From NCBI RefSeq assembly GCF_013205025.1, contig NZ_JABMLE010000003.1, positions 62,001-126,000 on the forward strand: a DNA stretch of 64,000 nucleotides. Reading direction: 5' to 3'. The stretch comes from Rathayibacter sp. VKM Ac-2857. Lineage in GTDB: Bacteria; Actinomycetota; Actinomycetes; Actinomycetales; Microbacteriaceae. Shown here in pieces: positions 34,635 through 44,184 of the stretch. A program made the translations under genes and the position numbers. Numbering within the stretch: position 1 is the first letter of the stretch; every line of letters begins with the position of its first letter. Under the pieces are notes generated by a model. It searched no databases, was not told the DNA's origin, and was given only the letters and a program-made list of their open reading frames with translations.

Positions 34635-35555
34635 ATGGCGACACGCGACGACGAGACCGTGACCGACGCCGACCTCGTGCGCCGGAGCACCGGACTCGTG
34701 CAGGCGCCGGGTGCGGTCGGCGCAGCCGTGGTCGGTCCGAGCGTCGAGGCGTCGCAGAAGCGGCTCCGCGACGACGAGGCGGCGCACGCCCGGCCGCTCA
34801 CCTCGCGGCGCTGGTTCCTGGTCGTCGGCGGGGCGATCCTGCCGGTGCTGCTGCTCGCGGCCTGGCAGATCGTCACGACCACCGGGATGGTGTCGGTGTC
34901 GGTCTTCCCGTCGCCGGCGATGGTCTGGGCGGCGGCGGTCGATCTCGCGCAGCGCGGCGACCTCGGGCAGGACGTCGCGATCTCGACCCAGCGGGTGCTG
35001 ATCGGCTTCGGCCTCGGCTCCGCGCTGGGACTGCTGGTCGGCGCGCTCCTCGGGCTCTCGCGGGTCTGGGAGGTCGTGCTCGCGCCGACGCTCGGCGCGA
35101 TCCGCGCGGTGCCGTCGCTGGCCTGGGTGCCGCTGCTGCTGCTCTGGATGGGGATCGGCGAGGAGTCGAAGATCACGCTGATCACGATCGGCGCGTTCTT
35201 CCCCGTCTTCACCACCGTGGCGACCGCCCTCGGTCACGTCGACCGGCAGCTCGTCGAGGCGGGCCGGGCGTTCGGCCTCTCGGGCGTGCGGCTGTTCACC
35301 GCGGTGCAGCTTCCCGCCGTGATCCCCTCGGTGATCGCCGGGCTGCGCCTCGCGCTCGCGCAGTCGTGGCTGTTCCTGGTCGCCGCCGAGCTGATCGCCT
35401 CGTCGATGGGCCTGGGCTTCCGCCTGACCGACAGCCAGAGCAACGGACGGATCGACCGCGTCTTCCTCGCGATCATCCTGCTGGCGGTGCTGGGCAAGCT
35501 GACCGACTCGATCGTGGGCGTGTTCCAGCGCTACGCGATCCGGAAGTGGGCGTGA
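34635..35555 (+). CDS. ABC transporter permease (sulfonate type)
   Basis: 306 residues. A 60-residue charged cytosolic N terminus, unusually long for the family, precedes about six membrane helices of the BPD_transp_1 type. The cytoplasmic EAA loop reads VEAGRAFGLSGVRLFTAVQLPAVIPSVIAGLRLALAQ, where the family contacts its ATPase. ATG start 34635. Third gene of the import operon; 55 bp separate it from the acetyl-CoA synthetase gene. Confidence 0.92.
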   Translation: MATRDDETVTDADLVRRSTGLVQAPGAVGAAVVGPSVEASQKRLRDDEAAHARPLTSRRWFLVVGGAILPVLLLAAWQIVTTTGMVSVSVFPSPAMVWAAAVDLAQRGDLGQDVAISTQRVLIGFGLGSALGLLVGALLGLSRVWEVVLAPTLGAIRAVPSLAWVPLLLLWMGIGEESKITLITIGAFFPVFTTVATALGHVDRQLVEAGRAFGLSGVRLFTAVQLPAVIPSVIAGLRLALAQSWLFLVAAELIASSMGLGFRLTDSQSNGRIDRVFLAIILLAVLGKLTDSIVGVFQRYAIRKWA

Positions 35556-35610
35556 GGATGACCGGCACGACGCGGCCCACGACCCGCACGACGACCACGG
35601 AGGCACGCCG

Positions 35611-37635
35611 ATGAGCGAGACGATCGCCAACCTGCTCGAGGAGTCCCGCCGCTTCCCGGCGCCCGAGGCCTTCGCCGCGCAGGCGAACGTCGGCGCCGAC
35701 GAGTACGCCCGCGCCGCTGCTGACCCGGTGGCGTTCTGGGAGGAGGCCGCCCGGCGCCTCGACTGGGTCGAGCCCTGGCACACCGCGCACCGCTGGGAGC
35801 CGGCCGTCCCGCAGGAGGACGGCACGCTGTCGGTCCCGCGCGCGACCTGGTTCGAGGGCGGCACGCTCAACGTCGCCGTCAACTGTGTCGATCGGCACGT
35901 GGACGCGGGCCGCGGCGACAAGACCGCCCTGCACTTCGAGGGCGAGCGCGGCGACCGGCGCTCGATCAGCTACGCCGAGCTGCAGCGCGATGTCGCCCGC
36001 GCCGCGCACGCTCTCACCGCGCTCGGCATCGGGAAGGGCGACCGCGTCGTCGTCTACCTCCCGGTGATCCCCGAGACCGTCGTCATCACCCTCGCGATCG
36101 CGCGGATCGGCGCGATCCACTCCCTCGTCTTCGGCGGCTTCTCCGCCGAGGCGGTGCGCTTCCGCGTCGAGGACACCGGCGCGAAGCTGCTCGTCACGAC
36201 CGACGGCCAGTTCCGGCGCGGTGTGGCCGTCCCGGTGAAGGCGAACGCCGACCACGCGGTCGCCGGCGTCGCGTCGATCGAGCACGTGCTCGTCGTCCGC
36301 CGCACGGGCGACGAGACGCCGGACCTCCCGTGGACCGAGGGCCGCGACGTCTGGTGGCACGACGTGGTCGATGCGCAGCCCGACGTGCACGAGGCCGAGG
36401 CCTTCGACGCCGAGACGCCGCTGTTCATCATCTACACCTCCGGCACGACCGGGAAGCCGAAGGGGCTCGTGCACACCAGCGGCGGGTACCTCACCCAGGC
36501 CTCCTGGACGCACTGGGCCGTGTTCGACGCGAAGCCCGACGACGTGCACTGGTGCACCGCCGACCTGGCCTGGGTCACGGCGCACACCTACGAGATCTAC
36601 GGACCGCTCTCGAACGGGCTCACCCAGGTGATCTACGAGGGCACCCCGAACACCCCGCACACCGCGCGGCACTTCGAGATCATCGAGCGCTACGGCGTCA
36701 CCGTCTACTACACGGCGCCGACGCTGATCCGGACGCTGATGACGTGGTTCCCGGAGGGCGTCCCGTCCGAGTACGACCTCAGCAGCCTCCGACTGCTCGG
36801 CACGGTCGGCGAGTCGATCAACCCGGAGGCCTGGGTCTGGTTCCACGAGCGGATCGGCGGCGGGCGCTGCCCGATCGTCGACACCTGGTGGCAGTCCGAG
36901 ACGGGCGCGGCCGTGATGTGCCCGCTGCCCGGCGTCTCGACGCTCAAGCCGGGATCCTCGCTCGGCGCCCTGCCCGGGCTCGGCGCCCTCGTCGTCGACG
37001 AGGCGGGCGAGCGGGTGCCGAACGGCTCAGGCGGCTACCTCGTCGTGGACCGCACCGGCCCGGCCCTCGCGCGGACGGTCTGGGGGAACCCGGAGCGGTA
37101 CCGCGACTCCTACTGGGCCCGCTACGCGAACCGCGGGTACTTCTTCTCCGGCGACGGCGCGAAGTACGACGCCGACGGCGACATCTGGGTGCTCGGCCGG
37201 GTCGACGACGTCATCAACGTCTCGGGGCACCGGCTCTCGACCATCGAGATCGAGTCCGCCCTGGTGGCGCACCCGGCGGTCGGCGAGGCCGGCGTGGTCG
37301 GCGTCGAGGACGCGACGACCGGGCAGGCCATCGCCGCGTTCGTGATCCCCTCCGACGAGGCGATCGATCGTGCGGAGGAGGATCCGGCCTACTGGACCGC
37401 TCTCGCCGCAGAACTGTCGTCGGTGCTGCGGGAGCACGTCGCGACGGCGATCGGGCCGATCGCGAAGCCGCGCGACGTGGTCGTCGTCCCGGACCTGCCG
37501 AAGACCCGCTCCGGCAAGATCATGCGCCGCCTCCTCGGCGACATCCGCGACGGCCGCCCCCTCGGCGACGTCACGAGCCTCCAGGACGACACGGTCCCGG
37601 AGCGGATCGCCCGCATCGTCGCCGCGCGCGGCTGA
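35611..37635 (+). CDS. acs: Acetyl-CoA synthetase family (AMP-forming)
   Basis: 674 residues of the ANL superfamily. It activates acetate (or a close short acid) to the acyl-CoA through an acyl-adenylate. Visible motifs are the P-loop IIYTSGTTGKPKGL, DTWWQSETG with the Trp that limits the pocket to acetate in characterised Acs, YFFSGDGAKYD, the hinge GRVDDVINVSGHRLS and the acetylatable Lys in KTRSGKIMRRLL. The TADLAWVTAHTYEIYGPL segment differs from the usual VGWVTGHSY form, so a related substrate such as propionate is possible. Preceded by a GGAGG-like site; close linkage to the ABC genes suggests co-transcription. Confidence 0.9.
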   Translation: MSETIANLLEESRRFPAPEAFAAQANVGADEYARAAADPVAFWEEAARRLDWVEPWHTAHRWEPAVPQEDGTLSVPRATWFEGGTLNVAVNCVDRHVDAGRGDKTALHFEGERGDRRSISYAELQRDVARAAHALTALGIGKGDRVVVYLPVIPETVVITLAIARIGAIHSLVFGGFSAEAVRFRVEDTGAKLLVTTDGQFRRGVAVPVKANADHAVAGVASIEHVLVVRRTGDETPDLPWTEGRDVWWHDVVDAQPDVHEAEAFDAETPLFIIYTSGTTGKPKGLVHTSGGYLTQASWTHWAVFDAKPDDVHWCTADLAWVTAHTYEIYGPLSNGLTQVIYEGTPNTPHTARHFEIIERYGVTVYYTAPTLIRTLMTWFPEGVPSEYDLSSLRLLGTVGESINPEAWVWFHERIGGGRCPIVDTWWQSETGAAVMCPLPGVSTLKPGSSLGALPGLGALVVDEAGERVPNGSGGYLVVDRTGPALARTVWGNPERYRDSYWARYANRGYFFSGDGAKYDADGDIWVLGRVDDVINVSGHRLSTIEIESALVAHPAVGEAGVVGVEDATTGQAIAAFVIPSDEAIDRAEEDPAYWTALAAELSSVLREHVATAIGPIAKPRDVVVVPDLPKTRSGKIMRRLLGDIRDGRPLGDVTSLQDDTVPERIARIVAARG

Positions 37636-37659
37636 GACGAACGGGCCGCTCGTACAGCG

Positions 37660-38282
37660 GGGTGGGTCTCGATACGCCGCCTCCGGCGGCTACTCGACCA
37701 GCATGGGAGCGCCGCCTCCGGCGGCTACTCGACCAGCATGGGAGCGCCGGACGCGCCGGAGCCGGGGCGGCGAGTGGACCCGCTATGGGGTCCGGTGGCT
37801 GTGGAGAGCCCGATGTGCGTCCGCTCGCGCGGGTCGGCACCGTCGAGTGGACGCGTGCGGGGGCCTGCCTCGACCAGGAGGCCCCTCGCGGGTCCGTTCG
37901 AGGATCCCCCGGATCAGCAGCCCGCGCGGCGAGCCCCCAGCATGCTGATCGAGTAGTCCGCGGAGCGGGCCCCAGCATGCTGATCGAGCAGTCCGCGGAG
38001 CGGGCCCCAGCATGCTGATCGAGTAGTCCGCGCAGCGGACGTATCGAGATCCACCAGCATCAGAAGGACGAGTCTGCAGACCCGTCCTGCTGGTGACGGC
38101 GGGTCTCGATACGCCCCTTCGGGGCTACTCGACCAGCATGTGTGTGCGCGGGCGGGGCTACTCGACCCGGCAGGTGTGTGCGCGGACGGGGCTGTTCGAC
38201 CCAGCATGTGGGTGTGCAGGCGGGGCTGCTCGACCAGCATGTGCTTGTGCAGGCGGGGCTGCTCGACCCGGCACGACGGTGT
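37660..38282. repeat. Palindromic repeat cluster 5 (family A), degenerate tandem form
   Basis: The 716-bp gap between acs and nadE has no convincing gene. Tandem inverted half-sites (37662-37740) carry the CCGCCTCCGGCGG-type centre; three tandem CATGCTGATCGAG(T/C)AGTCCGCGGAG units follow (37940-38040), then a full element (to about 38141), and finally four shortened GGCTACTCGACC-type remnants down to 38282. The stretch 37745-37930 does not match the repeat and shows no recognisable gene. Confidence 0.85.
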
Positions 38283-38351
38283 GCGCCGCCCGAGGCTTCC
38301 GGTCGGCTCCGAAGCGGGGCGGGGCGGGGGCATCGGGAGTAGCGTTGACGC

Positions 38352-39203
38352 GTGCGCGATGTCCAGCAGCGAATCATCTCCGAGCTCCACGTCTCCCCCA
38401 CCGTCGATCCGGCCGCCGAGGTCGAGCGGCGCAGCGGCTTCCTCGCCGACTACCTCCGGCACACCGGGGCCAAGGGCCTCGTGCTCGGCATCAGCGGCGG
38501 GCAGGACTCGAGCCTGGCCGGCCGGCTCTGCCAGCTCGCGGTCGAGCAGGTGCGCGCCGGCGGCGGCGACGCCTCCTTCATCGCCGTGCGGCTGCCCTAC
38601 AGGGTGCAGGCGGACGAGGAGGACGCGCAGCTCGCGCTGACCTTCATCCGGCCCGACCGCCAGGTGACCTTCGACATCCACGCCGGAGTCGACGGCATCG
38701 CCTCGGCGTTCGGCGACGCGGTCGGCGAGCCGATCTCGGACTTCGTCAAGGGCAACGTCAAGGCGCGCGCCCGGATGGTCGCGCAGTACGCGATCGCCGG
38801 TCAGGCGGGCATGCTCGTCGTCGGCACCGACCACGCGGCGGAGGCGGTGACCGGCTTCTTCACGAAGTTCGGCGACGGCGGCGCCGACGTCCTGCCGCTG
38901 ACCGGCCTCACGAAGCGCCAGGGCCGCTCGCTCCTCGAGCACCTCGACGCGCCTGCCCGCCTCTACGAGAAGGCGCCGACGGCCGACCTCCTCGACGAGA
39001 ATCCCGGCCAGACGGACGAGTCGAACCTCGGCCTGGTCTACGCGGACCTCGACACCTATCTCGAGGGCGGCGACGTCGCGACCGAGGTCGCCGAGGCGAT
39101 CGAGGCCCGGTACCAGGCGACCGAGCACAAGCGGCAGGTGCCGCTCTCGATGTTCGACGACTGGTGGCGCGCCTCCGCCGTGTACACGCCCGGCAACCAC
39201 TGA
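38352..39203 (+). CDS. nadE: NH3-dependent NAD+ synthetase
   Basis: 283 residues from GTG 38352. It makes NAD+ from nicotinate adenine dinucleotide, ATP and ammonia. The PP-loop SGGQDS at residues 48-53, then [25 protein letters not shown] and [13 protein letters not shown], are the signature blocks of the ammonia-dependent form; no glutaminase domain is present and the length matches that form. There is no ribosome binding site directly upstream, so the message may be leaderless, common in this group. Confidence 0.95.
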   Translation: MRDVQQRIISELHVSPTVDPAAEVERRSGFLADYLRHTGAKGLVLGISGGQDSSLAGRLCQLAVEQVRAGGGDASFIAVRLPYRVQADEEDAQLALTFIRPDRQVTFDIHAGVDGIASAFGDAVGEPISDFVKGNVKARARMVAQYAIAGQAGMLVVGTDHAAEAVTGFFTKFGDGGADVLPLTGLTKRQGRSLLEHLDAPARLYEKAPTADLLDENPGQTDESNLGLVYADLDTYLEGGDVATEVAEAIEARYQATEHKRQVPLSMFDDWWRASAVYTPGNH

Positions 39204-39225
39204 CGGCACGAGCCCACTGACAGCA

Positions 39226-39257
39226 CGAGCCGCCCCGGGGATCCTCGGGGCGGCTCG
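39226..39257. terminator. Hairpin terminator shared by nadE and the convergent deaminase locus
   Basis: A perfect 12-bp stem, CGAGCCGCCCCG (39226-39237) with its complement at 39246-39257 and an 8-nt loop, 23 bases after the nadE stop and just before the end of the convergent reading frame. Confidence 0.82.
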
Positions 39258-39278
39258 CTCGTTCGGCAGGCGCGGGGT

Positions 39279-39891
39279 TCAGTCCGCGGCGCGCGCGTTG
39301 TAGACGAGCACGTCGCCCGCGTCGACGTGCTCGCGGTAGGCGCGGAAGACGGCCAGCGCCTCGTCGCGGAGCACGCCGTCGACGACCTCGATGCCGCGCG
39401 CCTCGAACTGCGCGGCCCCTGTCCTCGCGCATCGGACCCTCGTCGAAGGTGGAGATCTCCTCCAGCTCGGGACCCGACCCGGCGACCACCAGGCGTCGCA
39501 CGCCCGACCACAGCGTCGCTCCGTAGCACTGCACGCAGGGCCGCCAGTTGACGACCAGCTCGTGCGCCGGCAGGCCCTCGCCGCCGAGGTCCCACGAGCC
39601 GAGCGCGGTCTGCGCGAGACCGAGCGCGGTGACCTCCGCGTGCCCGGAGGAGACCCCACTGCCGAGGACGACGTTCACGCCCACCGAGACCACGCGGCCG
39701 GAGTCGCGCTCGACGACGATCGCCGCGAACGGGCCGCCGTTGCCCTCGCGGAAGTTGCGATCGGCCAGAGCGTGCACGAGGGCCATGCGGTCCTCGCGCT
39801 CGGGCAGGAACTCGGGGACGTCGCGCACGGCGTCCTCGATCCAGGCGGGCAGGGCGATCTCGTAGCGGGTGGCGAGGCGGTCGATGTCCAT
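39279..39891 (-). pseudogene. Nucleoside deaminase family gene with a frameshift near 39414-39420
   Basis: From ATG 39891 the product has the zinc deaminase motifs GHAEVTAL (zinc His and catalytic Glu) and PCVQCYGA (two zinc Cys). Homology then breaks at EGPMRED: the natural continuation AAQFEARGIEVVDGVLRDEALAVF..VYNARAAD, ending at 39279, lies in another frame. The switch falls in a short run of C's (minus-strand GGGG) at 39416-39419 and is explained by one extra base, or two missing. Both halves look conserved, so this is a recent mutation or a sequencing error. If read through, it would be a cytosine/guanine-type or tRNA-adenosine-like deaminase of about 203 residues. Confidence 0.82.
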
Positions 39892-39951
39892 GCGTCCATG
39901 CTCCCATCCGGCGCGGCGGCACCCGGCCCGGCCCGACCCGGATCGCGGACC

Positions 39952-40899
39952 TCAGACGCCCAGTGCCCTCCCGAGGGCGGCCGCCTTCGCCGCCCAGAAG
40001 CGCCTCGCCACGCCGGTGCGCGAGAAGAGGGCGTCGAAGCCGTGGAAGGCGCCCTCGACGATCTCGAGCTCGCAGGGCACCCCGGCCGCGCGCAGGCGCT
40101 CGGCGTAGCGGACGTCCTCGTCGTGGAAGAGGTCGAGGGTGCCGACACCGATCCAGGCCGGCGGGAGGCCCGAGAGGTCGTCGCGGCGGGCGGGCGCGGC
40201 GTACGGCGAGACGTCGGGGCCGCCGGGCTCGGCGCCGAGGTAGGAGGTCCAGCCGAAGCGGTTGCTGCCCGGCGTCCAGACGCGGACGCCGCGGGGAACC
40301 GGTCCGGGTCGGGTGACGGTGCGATCGTCCAGCATCGGGTAGACGAGCAGCTGGAACGCGGGCTGCGCTCCGCCGCGGTCGTGGGCCAGGAGGGTCGCCC
40401 CCGCGGCCAGGCCGGCGCCCGCGCTCGCGCCGCCCAGTGCGATCCGCTCGGGGTCGACGCCGCGCTCGTCGGCGTGCGCCGCGAGCCAGCGGAACGCGGC
40501 CAGCACGTCCTCGAGGGCGGCCGGCGCCGGGTGGGCGGGCGCGAGCCGGTAGCCGACCGAGAGGACGGTGATGCCGAGCGTGCGGGCGAAGGCGATGTTC
40601 GACGCCTCGTCGTCGAAGCGGCTGCCGAGCACCATGCCGCCGCCGTGCACCCAGACCAGCGCGGGCGCGGCGCCGCGGAGGGTGCGCGGGCGATAGCTGC
40701 GGGCCGGGACCGGGACGCCGTCCGGGCCCGGGATCTCGAGGTCCTCGACGACGAGGTCGGGCGCCGCCTCGCCGCCGGTGGCCGCGCGGCGGGTGGCCAG
40801 GCGGAGCAGCCGCGGGCCGAGGACGATCGGCGGAATGAGGCGGCCGAGCGCGAGGTCGGGGTGGAAGCGCGGTGCGGCTCCGCGCGTGGACCCGCTCAT
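39952..40899 (-). CDS. Alpha/beta hydrolase of the hormone-sensitive-lipase (HSL) family
   Basis: 315 residues. The oxyanion motif VWVHGGGMVLGSR, the nucleophile GGASAGAGLA (GxSxG), DLFHDEDVRYAERLRAAG with the acid, and a late His in EGAFHGFDALF give the HSL esterase family. It hydrolyses short acyl or aryl esters. Its ATG overlaps the stop of the upstream carboxylesterase (ATGA), so the genes are coupled; with the dehydrogenase further upstream they look like a small catabolic operon. Confidence 0.9.
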   Translation of the reverse strand: MSGSTRGAAPRFHPDLALGRLIPPIVLGPRLLRLATRRAATGGEAAPDLVVEDLEIPGPDGVPVPARSYRPRTLRGAAPALVWVHGGGMVLGSRFDDEASNIAFARTLGITVLSVGYRLAPAHPAPAALEDVLAAFRWLAAHADERGVDPERIALGGASAGAGLAAGATLLAHDRGGAQPAFQLLVYPMLDDRTVTRPGPVPRGVRVWTPGSNRFGWTSYLGAEPGGPDVSPYAAPARRDDLSGLPPAWIGVGTLDLFHDEDVRYAERLRAAGVPCELEIVEGAFHGFDALFSRTGVARRFWAAKAAALGRALGV

Positions 40900-42215
40900 G
40901 CCCGCGGGTCCGAGACGAGCGGCAGCACGTCGTCGTAGTGGCCCGGCACGACCGCCGGCTCGACGTCATAGACGCGCACCGCGTCGCCCTCGGCGCCGCG
41001 GGCCGTCGGCCAGGGCAGCTCCTCGCCGCGCACGAAGGCCACCAGCTCGCGGTGCATCACCGCGGCGAGCGCCGCGGGCGGGTCCTCGCCCAGCACGCGG
41101 GTGGTCGCCTCGGCGTCGAGATGGTCGAAGAGGAACGGCAGGTCGAGGCAGTGCGAGGCGCCGCCGGTCGCCGGCGAGAGCCAGTCGAAGGCGTAGAGCC
41201 AGGTCGGGGCGGGTCCGGCCGCCCGATTCCACGCCGCCTGCAGCACCGCGCGGCGGAAGAGCAGGTCGGTCGTGCGGGGCGCCGCCCCCGGCTCGCGCTC
41301 GAGGCGCGGGCTGTCGAACTCGTCGGCGGTCGACCCGATCAGGAGCGGCTTGTCGAGACCGGTCGTCGCGGTCGCCTCGGACACGGGCAGGGGGAGGAGC
41401 GCGTCGCCCGAGACCGGCGCGAAGACGATCGCGTGCCCCGAGCCGGGCATCATCGTGAGCGCGGCGGTCTCGGAGAGCCCGTCCTGGTCGAGCGAGGCGA
41501 GTCCGGCGCGGGTGGGCGCGACGCCGAGGGCGTGCGCGAAGGCGGCGAGCTGCTCCTCCGCCTCCTCGATCGGGACGCTGCGGTCGGTCGGCGAGATCGC
41601 GACGGCGCGCGCGAAGAGCGGCTGCGCCGCGGCGCAGCCGAGCAGGGTCAGCACGGCGCCGCCACCCGCGGACTGCCCGGCGACGGTGACGCGGCCGGGG
41701 TCGCCGCCGAACGCGCCGATGCTCTCGCGGACCCACTCGAGGGCCGCCAGCCAGTCGCGGACGCCGCGGTTCGCGTCGCCCTCGACGACGCCGAAGCCGT
41801 CGACGCCCAGCCGGTAGGCGGCCGTCACGACGATCACGCCGTCGCGCGCGAAGGCCGAGCCGTCGTGCCAGTCGCTCGACGCCGCTCCGGTGACGTAGCC
41901 GCCGCCGTGCAGGTAGACCAGCACCGGGAGCGGCCCGGCCGGCTCGGCGGGGGCGAAGACGTTCAACGTCAGGGTGTCCTCGCCCGGGATCGAGTGCTCG
42001 GGGATGGTCGTGAACTCGAAGGGGCGACCGCGCTGCGGGGTCGCCCCGTACGCGTCGGCCTCGAAGACGCCGTCGAACGGAGCCCGCGGCTCCGGGGCCC
42101 GGAACCGGCGGTCGCCCACCGGCGCCTCGGCGAACGGGACGCCGAGGAACCGGGCGACGCCGTCCTCCGCGACTCCGGCGACGACGCCGCGGGGCGTCTC
42201 GATCTCGATGCGCAC
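40896..42215 (-). CDS. Type B carboxylesterase
   Basis: 439 residues from GTG 42213-42215, preceded by GGGAG. N-terminal GVARFLGVPFAEAPVGDRRFRAP and EDTLTLNVFAP, the oxyanion YLHGGGYVTG, and the nucleophile VTVAGQSAGGGAVLTLL are classic for the cholinesterase/para-nitrobenzyl-esterase family. Slightly shorter than usual (about 500), with the C-terminal part reduced. Lies 19 bp after the dehydrogenase gene and overlaps the next esterase by four bases. Natural ester unknown. Confidence 0.9.
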   Translation of the reverse strand: MRIEIETPRGVVAGVAEDGVARFLGVPFAEAPVGDRRFRAPEPRAPFDGVFEADAYGATPQRGRPFEFTTIPEHSIPGEDTLTLNVFAPAEPAGPLPVLVYLHGGGYVTGAASSDWHDGSAFARDGVIVVTAAYRLGVDGFGVVEGDANRGVRDWLAALEWVRESIGAFGGDPGRVTVAGQSAGGGAVLTLLGCAAAQPLFARAVAISPTDRSVPIEEAEEQLAAFAHALGVAPTRAGLASLDQDGLSETAALTMMPGSGHAIVFAPVSGDALLPLPVSEATATTGLDKPLLIGSTADEFDSPRLEREPGAAPRTTDLLFRRAVLQAAWNRAAGPAPTWLYAFDWLSPATGGASHCLDLPFLFDHLDAEATTRVLGEDPPAALAAVMHRELVAFVRGEELPWPTARGAEGDAVRVYDVEPAVVPGHYDDVLPLVSDPRA

Positions 42216-42234
42216 GACGGGCTCCCGCTCGCCG

Positions 42235-43284
42235 CTACGGCCGCACGAGGGTCTTGATCGCGCGGCGCTCGTCCATCGCGGCGTACGCCTCCGCGATCTC
42301 CTCGAGCGGCAGCTCCAGGTCGAAGACGAGTCCGGGCTCGATCGCTCCGCTGAGGACGTCGGGCAGCAGCTCCGCCATGTAGCCGCGGACCGGCGCGACA
42401 CCGCCGTTGACGCCGACGTTCGAGCCGAACATCTGGCGCACGGGCAGCTCCGGGCCGCCGTTGGGGACGCCGACGTAGCCGACCATGCCGCCAGGGCGAG
42501 CGGAGTCGAGCGCCTGCTGCATCGACTCCTTGGTGCCGACGCACTCGAGGACGCAGTCGGCGCCGATGCCGTCGGTGAGCTCGCGGACGCGGGCGACGCC
42601 CTCGTCGCCGCGGGTGTCGACGATGTGGGTCGCGCCGAAGCGGGTGGCGAGCGCCTGGCGGGACTCGTGCCGCGACATCGCGATGATCGTCGTCGCGCCG
42701 AGGCGCTTGGCCGCGAGCACGGCGCAGAGGCCGACCGCGCCGTCGCCGACGACCGCGACCGTCGAACCCGCGGTGACGCCGGCCGAGACGGCCGCGTGGT
42801 GACCGGTGCCCATCACGTCCGCGAGGGTGAGCAGGCTCGGGATCAGCTTCGGGTCGACGTCGGTGCCGACCGGGAAGAGAGTGCCGTCGGCGAGCGGGAC
42901 GCGGACCTTCTCGCCCTGCGCGCCGTCGGCGAAGCCCTGCTCGCCGACCTCGGCGCCCCACCAGCCGCCGGTGAGGCAGGAGGTCGAGACGCCGTTGGCG
43001 CAGTTGGCACAGGTGCCGTCGCAGACGTAGAAGGGGGCGATCACGAAGTCGCCGACGGAGATGTCGTGCACGTCGTCGCCGATCTCCTCGACGACGCCGA
43101 CGAACTCGTGGCCGATGCGGTGCGCCTCCTTCGTCGGGGTGACGCCGCGGTAAGGCCAGAGGTCGGAACCGCAGACGCATGCAGCGGTGACGCGGACGAT
43201 CGCGTCGCGCCCGGTCGAGAGCACGGGGTCGGGCACCTCCTCGAGTCGGACGTCGCGCTCGCCGTGGATGATCGTTGCTCGCAT
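42235..43284 (-). CDS. Zinc-dependent alcohol dehydrogenase (MDR family)
   Basis: 349 residues. The catalytic zinc region ACVCGSDLWPYRG and GHEFVGVVEEIG, the structural-zinc loop CDGTCANCANGVSTSC, and the NAD(P) motif VAVVGDGAVGLCAVLAAKRLGA are present. It would oxidise an alcohol released by the esterases encoded downstream, which is inference from the operon. First gene of the cluster, ATG start. Cofactor preference not determined. Confidence 0.92.
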   Translation of the reverse strand: MRATIIHGERDVRLEEVPDPVLSTGRDAIVRVTAACVCGSDLWPYRGVTPTKEAHRIGHEFVGVVEEIGDDVHDISVGDFVIAPFYVCDGTCANCANGVSTSCLTGGWWGAEVGEQGFADGAQGEKVRVPLADGTLFPVGTDVDPKLIPSLLTLADVMGTGHHAAVSAGVTAGSTVAVVGDGAVGLCAVLAAKRLGATTIIAMSRHESRQALATRFGATHIVDTRGDEGVARVRELTDGIGADCVLECVGTKESMQQALDSARPGGMVGYVGVPNGGPELPVRQMFGSNVGVNGGVAPVRGYMAELLPDVLSGAIEPGLVFDLELPLEEIAEAYAAMDERRAIKTLVRP

Positions 43285-43385
43285 GGGGACTCCTGCTCGA
43301 GAGGGGGTGGGGGCTCGACCACGCTACGCCGCTCGTGCGGAGCGACAGGTGCCGGGCCAGGGGCTTGCACGAACGTCCGCGGGCG

Positions 43386-44066
43386 CTACGGGGGCGCCTC
43401 CCGCCAGCCGTCGGCGCCGACGACGACGTGCGCGACGAAGCGGAGCCCGCAGGCCGCGCACGCCTCGACGAGCGCCCGGGTCGCGGCGCGGTCGGAGGGG
43501 AGGACGTCCGCCGCGCCCGGATGACTGTGCGCGAGGCCGACCGCCGCCGCGCCGCGCGCCAGCACCTCCGCGAGGATCTCGGCGACGGGCACCTCCGCGT
43601 GGGTGGGCGGTCCGTCCGCGAGCGCGAGGACGTCGCGCACGGCTCCCGCGGCCGTGAGCGCGACGGCGAGCACGGTCTCCGTCGGCCGTGCGGCGAGGAG
43701 GGGCGCCACCAGCTCGGCGAGGCCGGCCGCGTCGGCGATGCGCGCGGCCCGCGCGGCGCGGTTCATCCTCCGGCGCAGCTCGAAGGACGCGACGATGCGG
43801 CAGGCGGCGACCTCGCCGACGCCGCGCTGGCGGACGAGGTCGGCGACACCTGCGCGCGACACCGCGTCGATGCCGCCGAAGCGCGCGAGCAGGCGCTGGG
43901 CGACGACGGTGGCGTTCGCTCCGCGGACCCCGCTGCCGATCAGCACGGCGAGCGTCTCCGCGTCGGTCAGCGCCTCCGGACCGCGGGCGCGGAGCCGCTC
44001 GCGCGGCCGCTCCTCGGGCGCGAGGTCGGCCATGCGCGCGCCGGCGACAGGAGACGGGGAGTTCAT
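43386..44066 (-). CDS. radC: RadC-family JAB domain protein
   Basis: 226 residues from ATG 44066; an alternative ATG at 44033 drops 11 residues. An N-terminal helix-hairpin-helix part (LLARFGGIDAVSRAGVADLVRQRGVGEVAA) precedes the JAB/MPN domain with the metal-binding AHSHPGAADVLPSDRAAT motif. The family was once linked to DNA repair but its biochemical role is uncertain; MPN members elsewhere are metalloproteases. Members are also common on mobile DNA, but here the gene has normal composition and no mobile neighbours. Confidence 0.9.
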   Translation of the reverse strand: MNSPSPVAGARMADLAPEERPRERLRARGPEALTDAETLAVLIGSGVRGANATVVAQRLLARFGGIDAVSRAGVADLVRQRGVGEVAACRIVASFELRRRMNRAARAARIADAAGLAELVAPLLAARPTETVLAVALTAAGAVRDVLALADGPPTHAEVPVAEILAEVLARGAAAVGLAHSHPGAADVLPSDRAATRALVEACAACGLRFVAHVVVGADGWREAPP

Positions 44067-44184
44067 GGGCGCGACGCTACCCGCCGCCGCGCCCCCGGAG
44101 AGGCGCCCGAGCGGCGACTGTGGACGGACCGCCCGCGATCGCCCCCTGTGGAGGAGCCCCCGCCCCGACCCGCCCGTTCCACCC

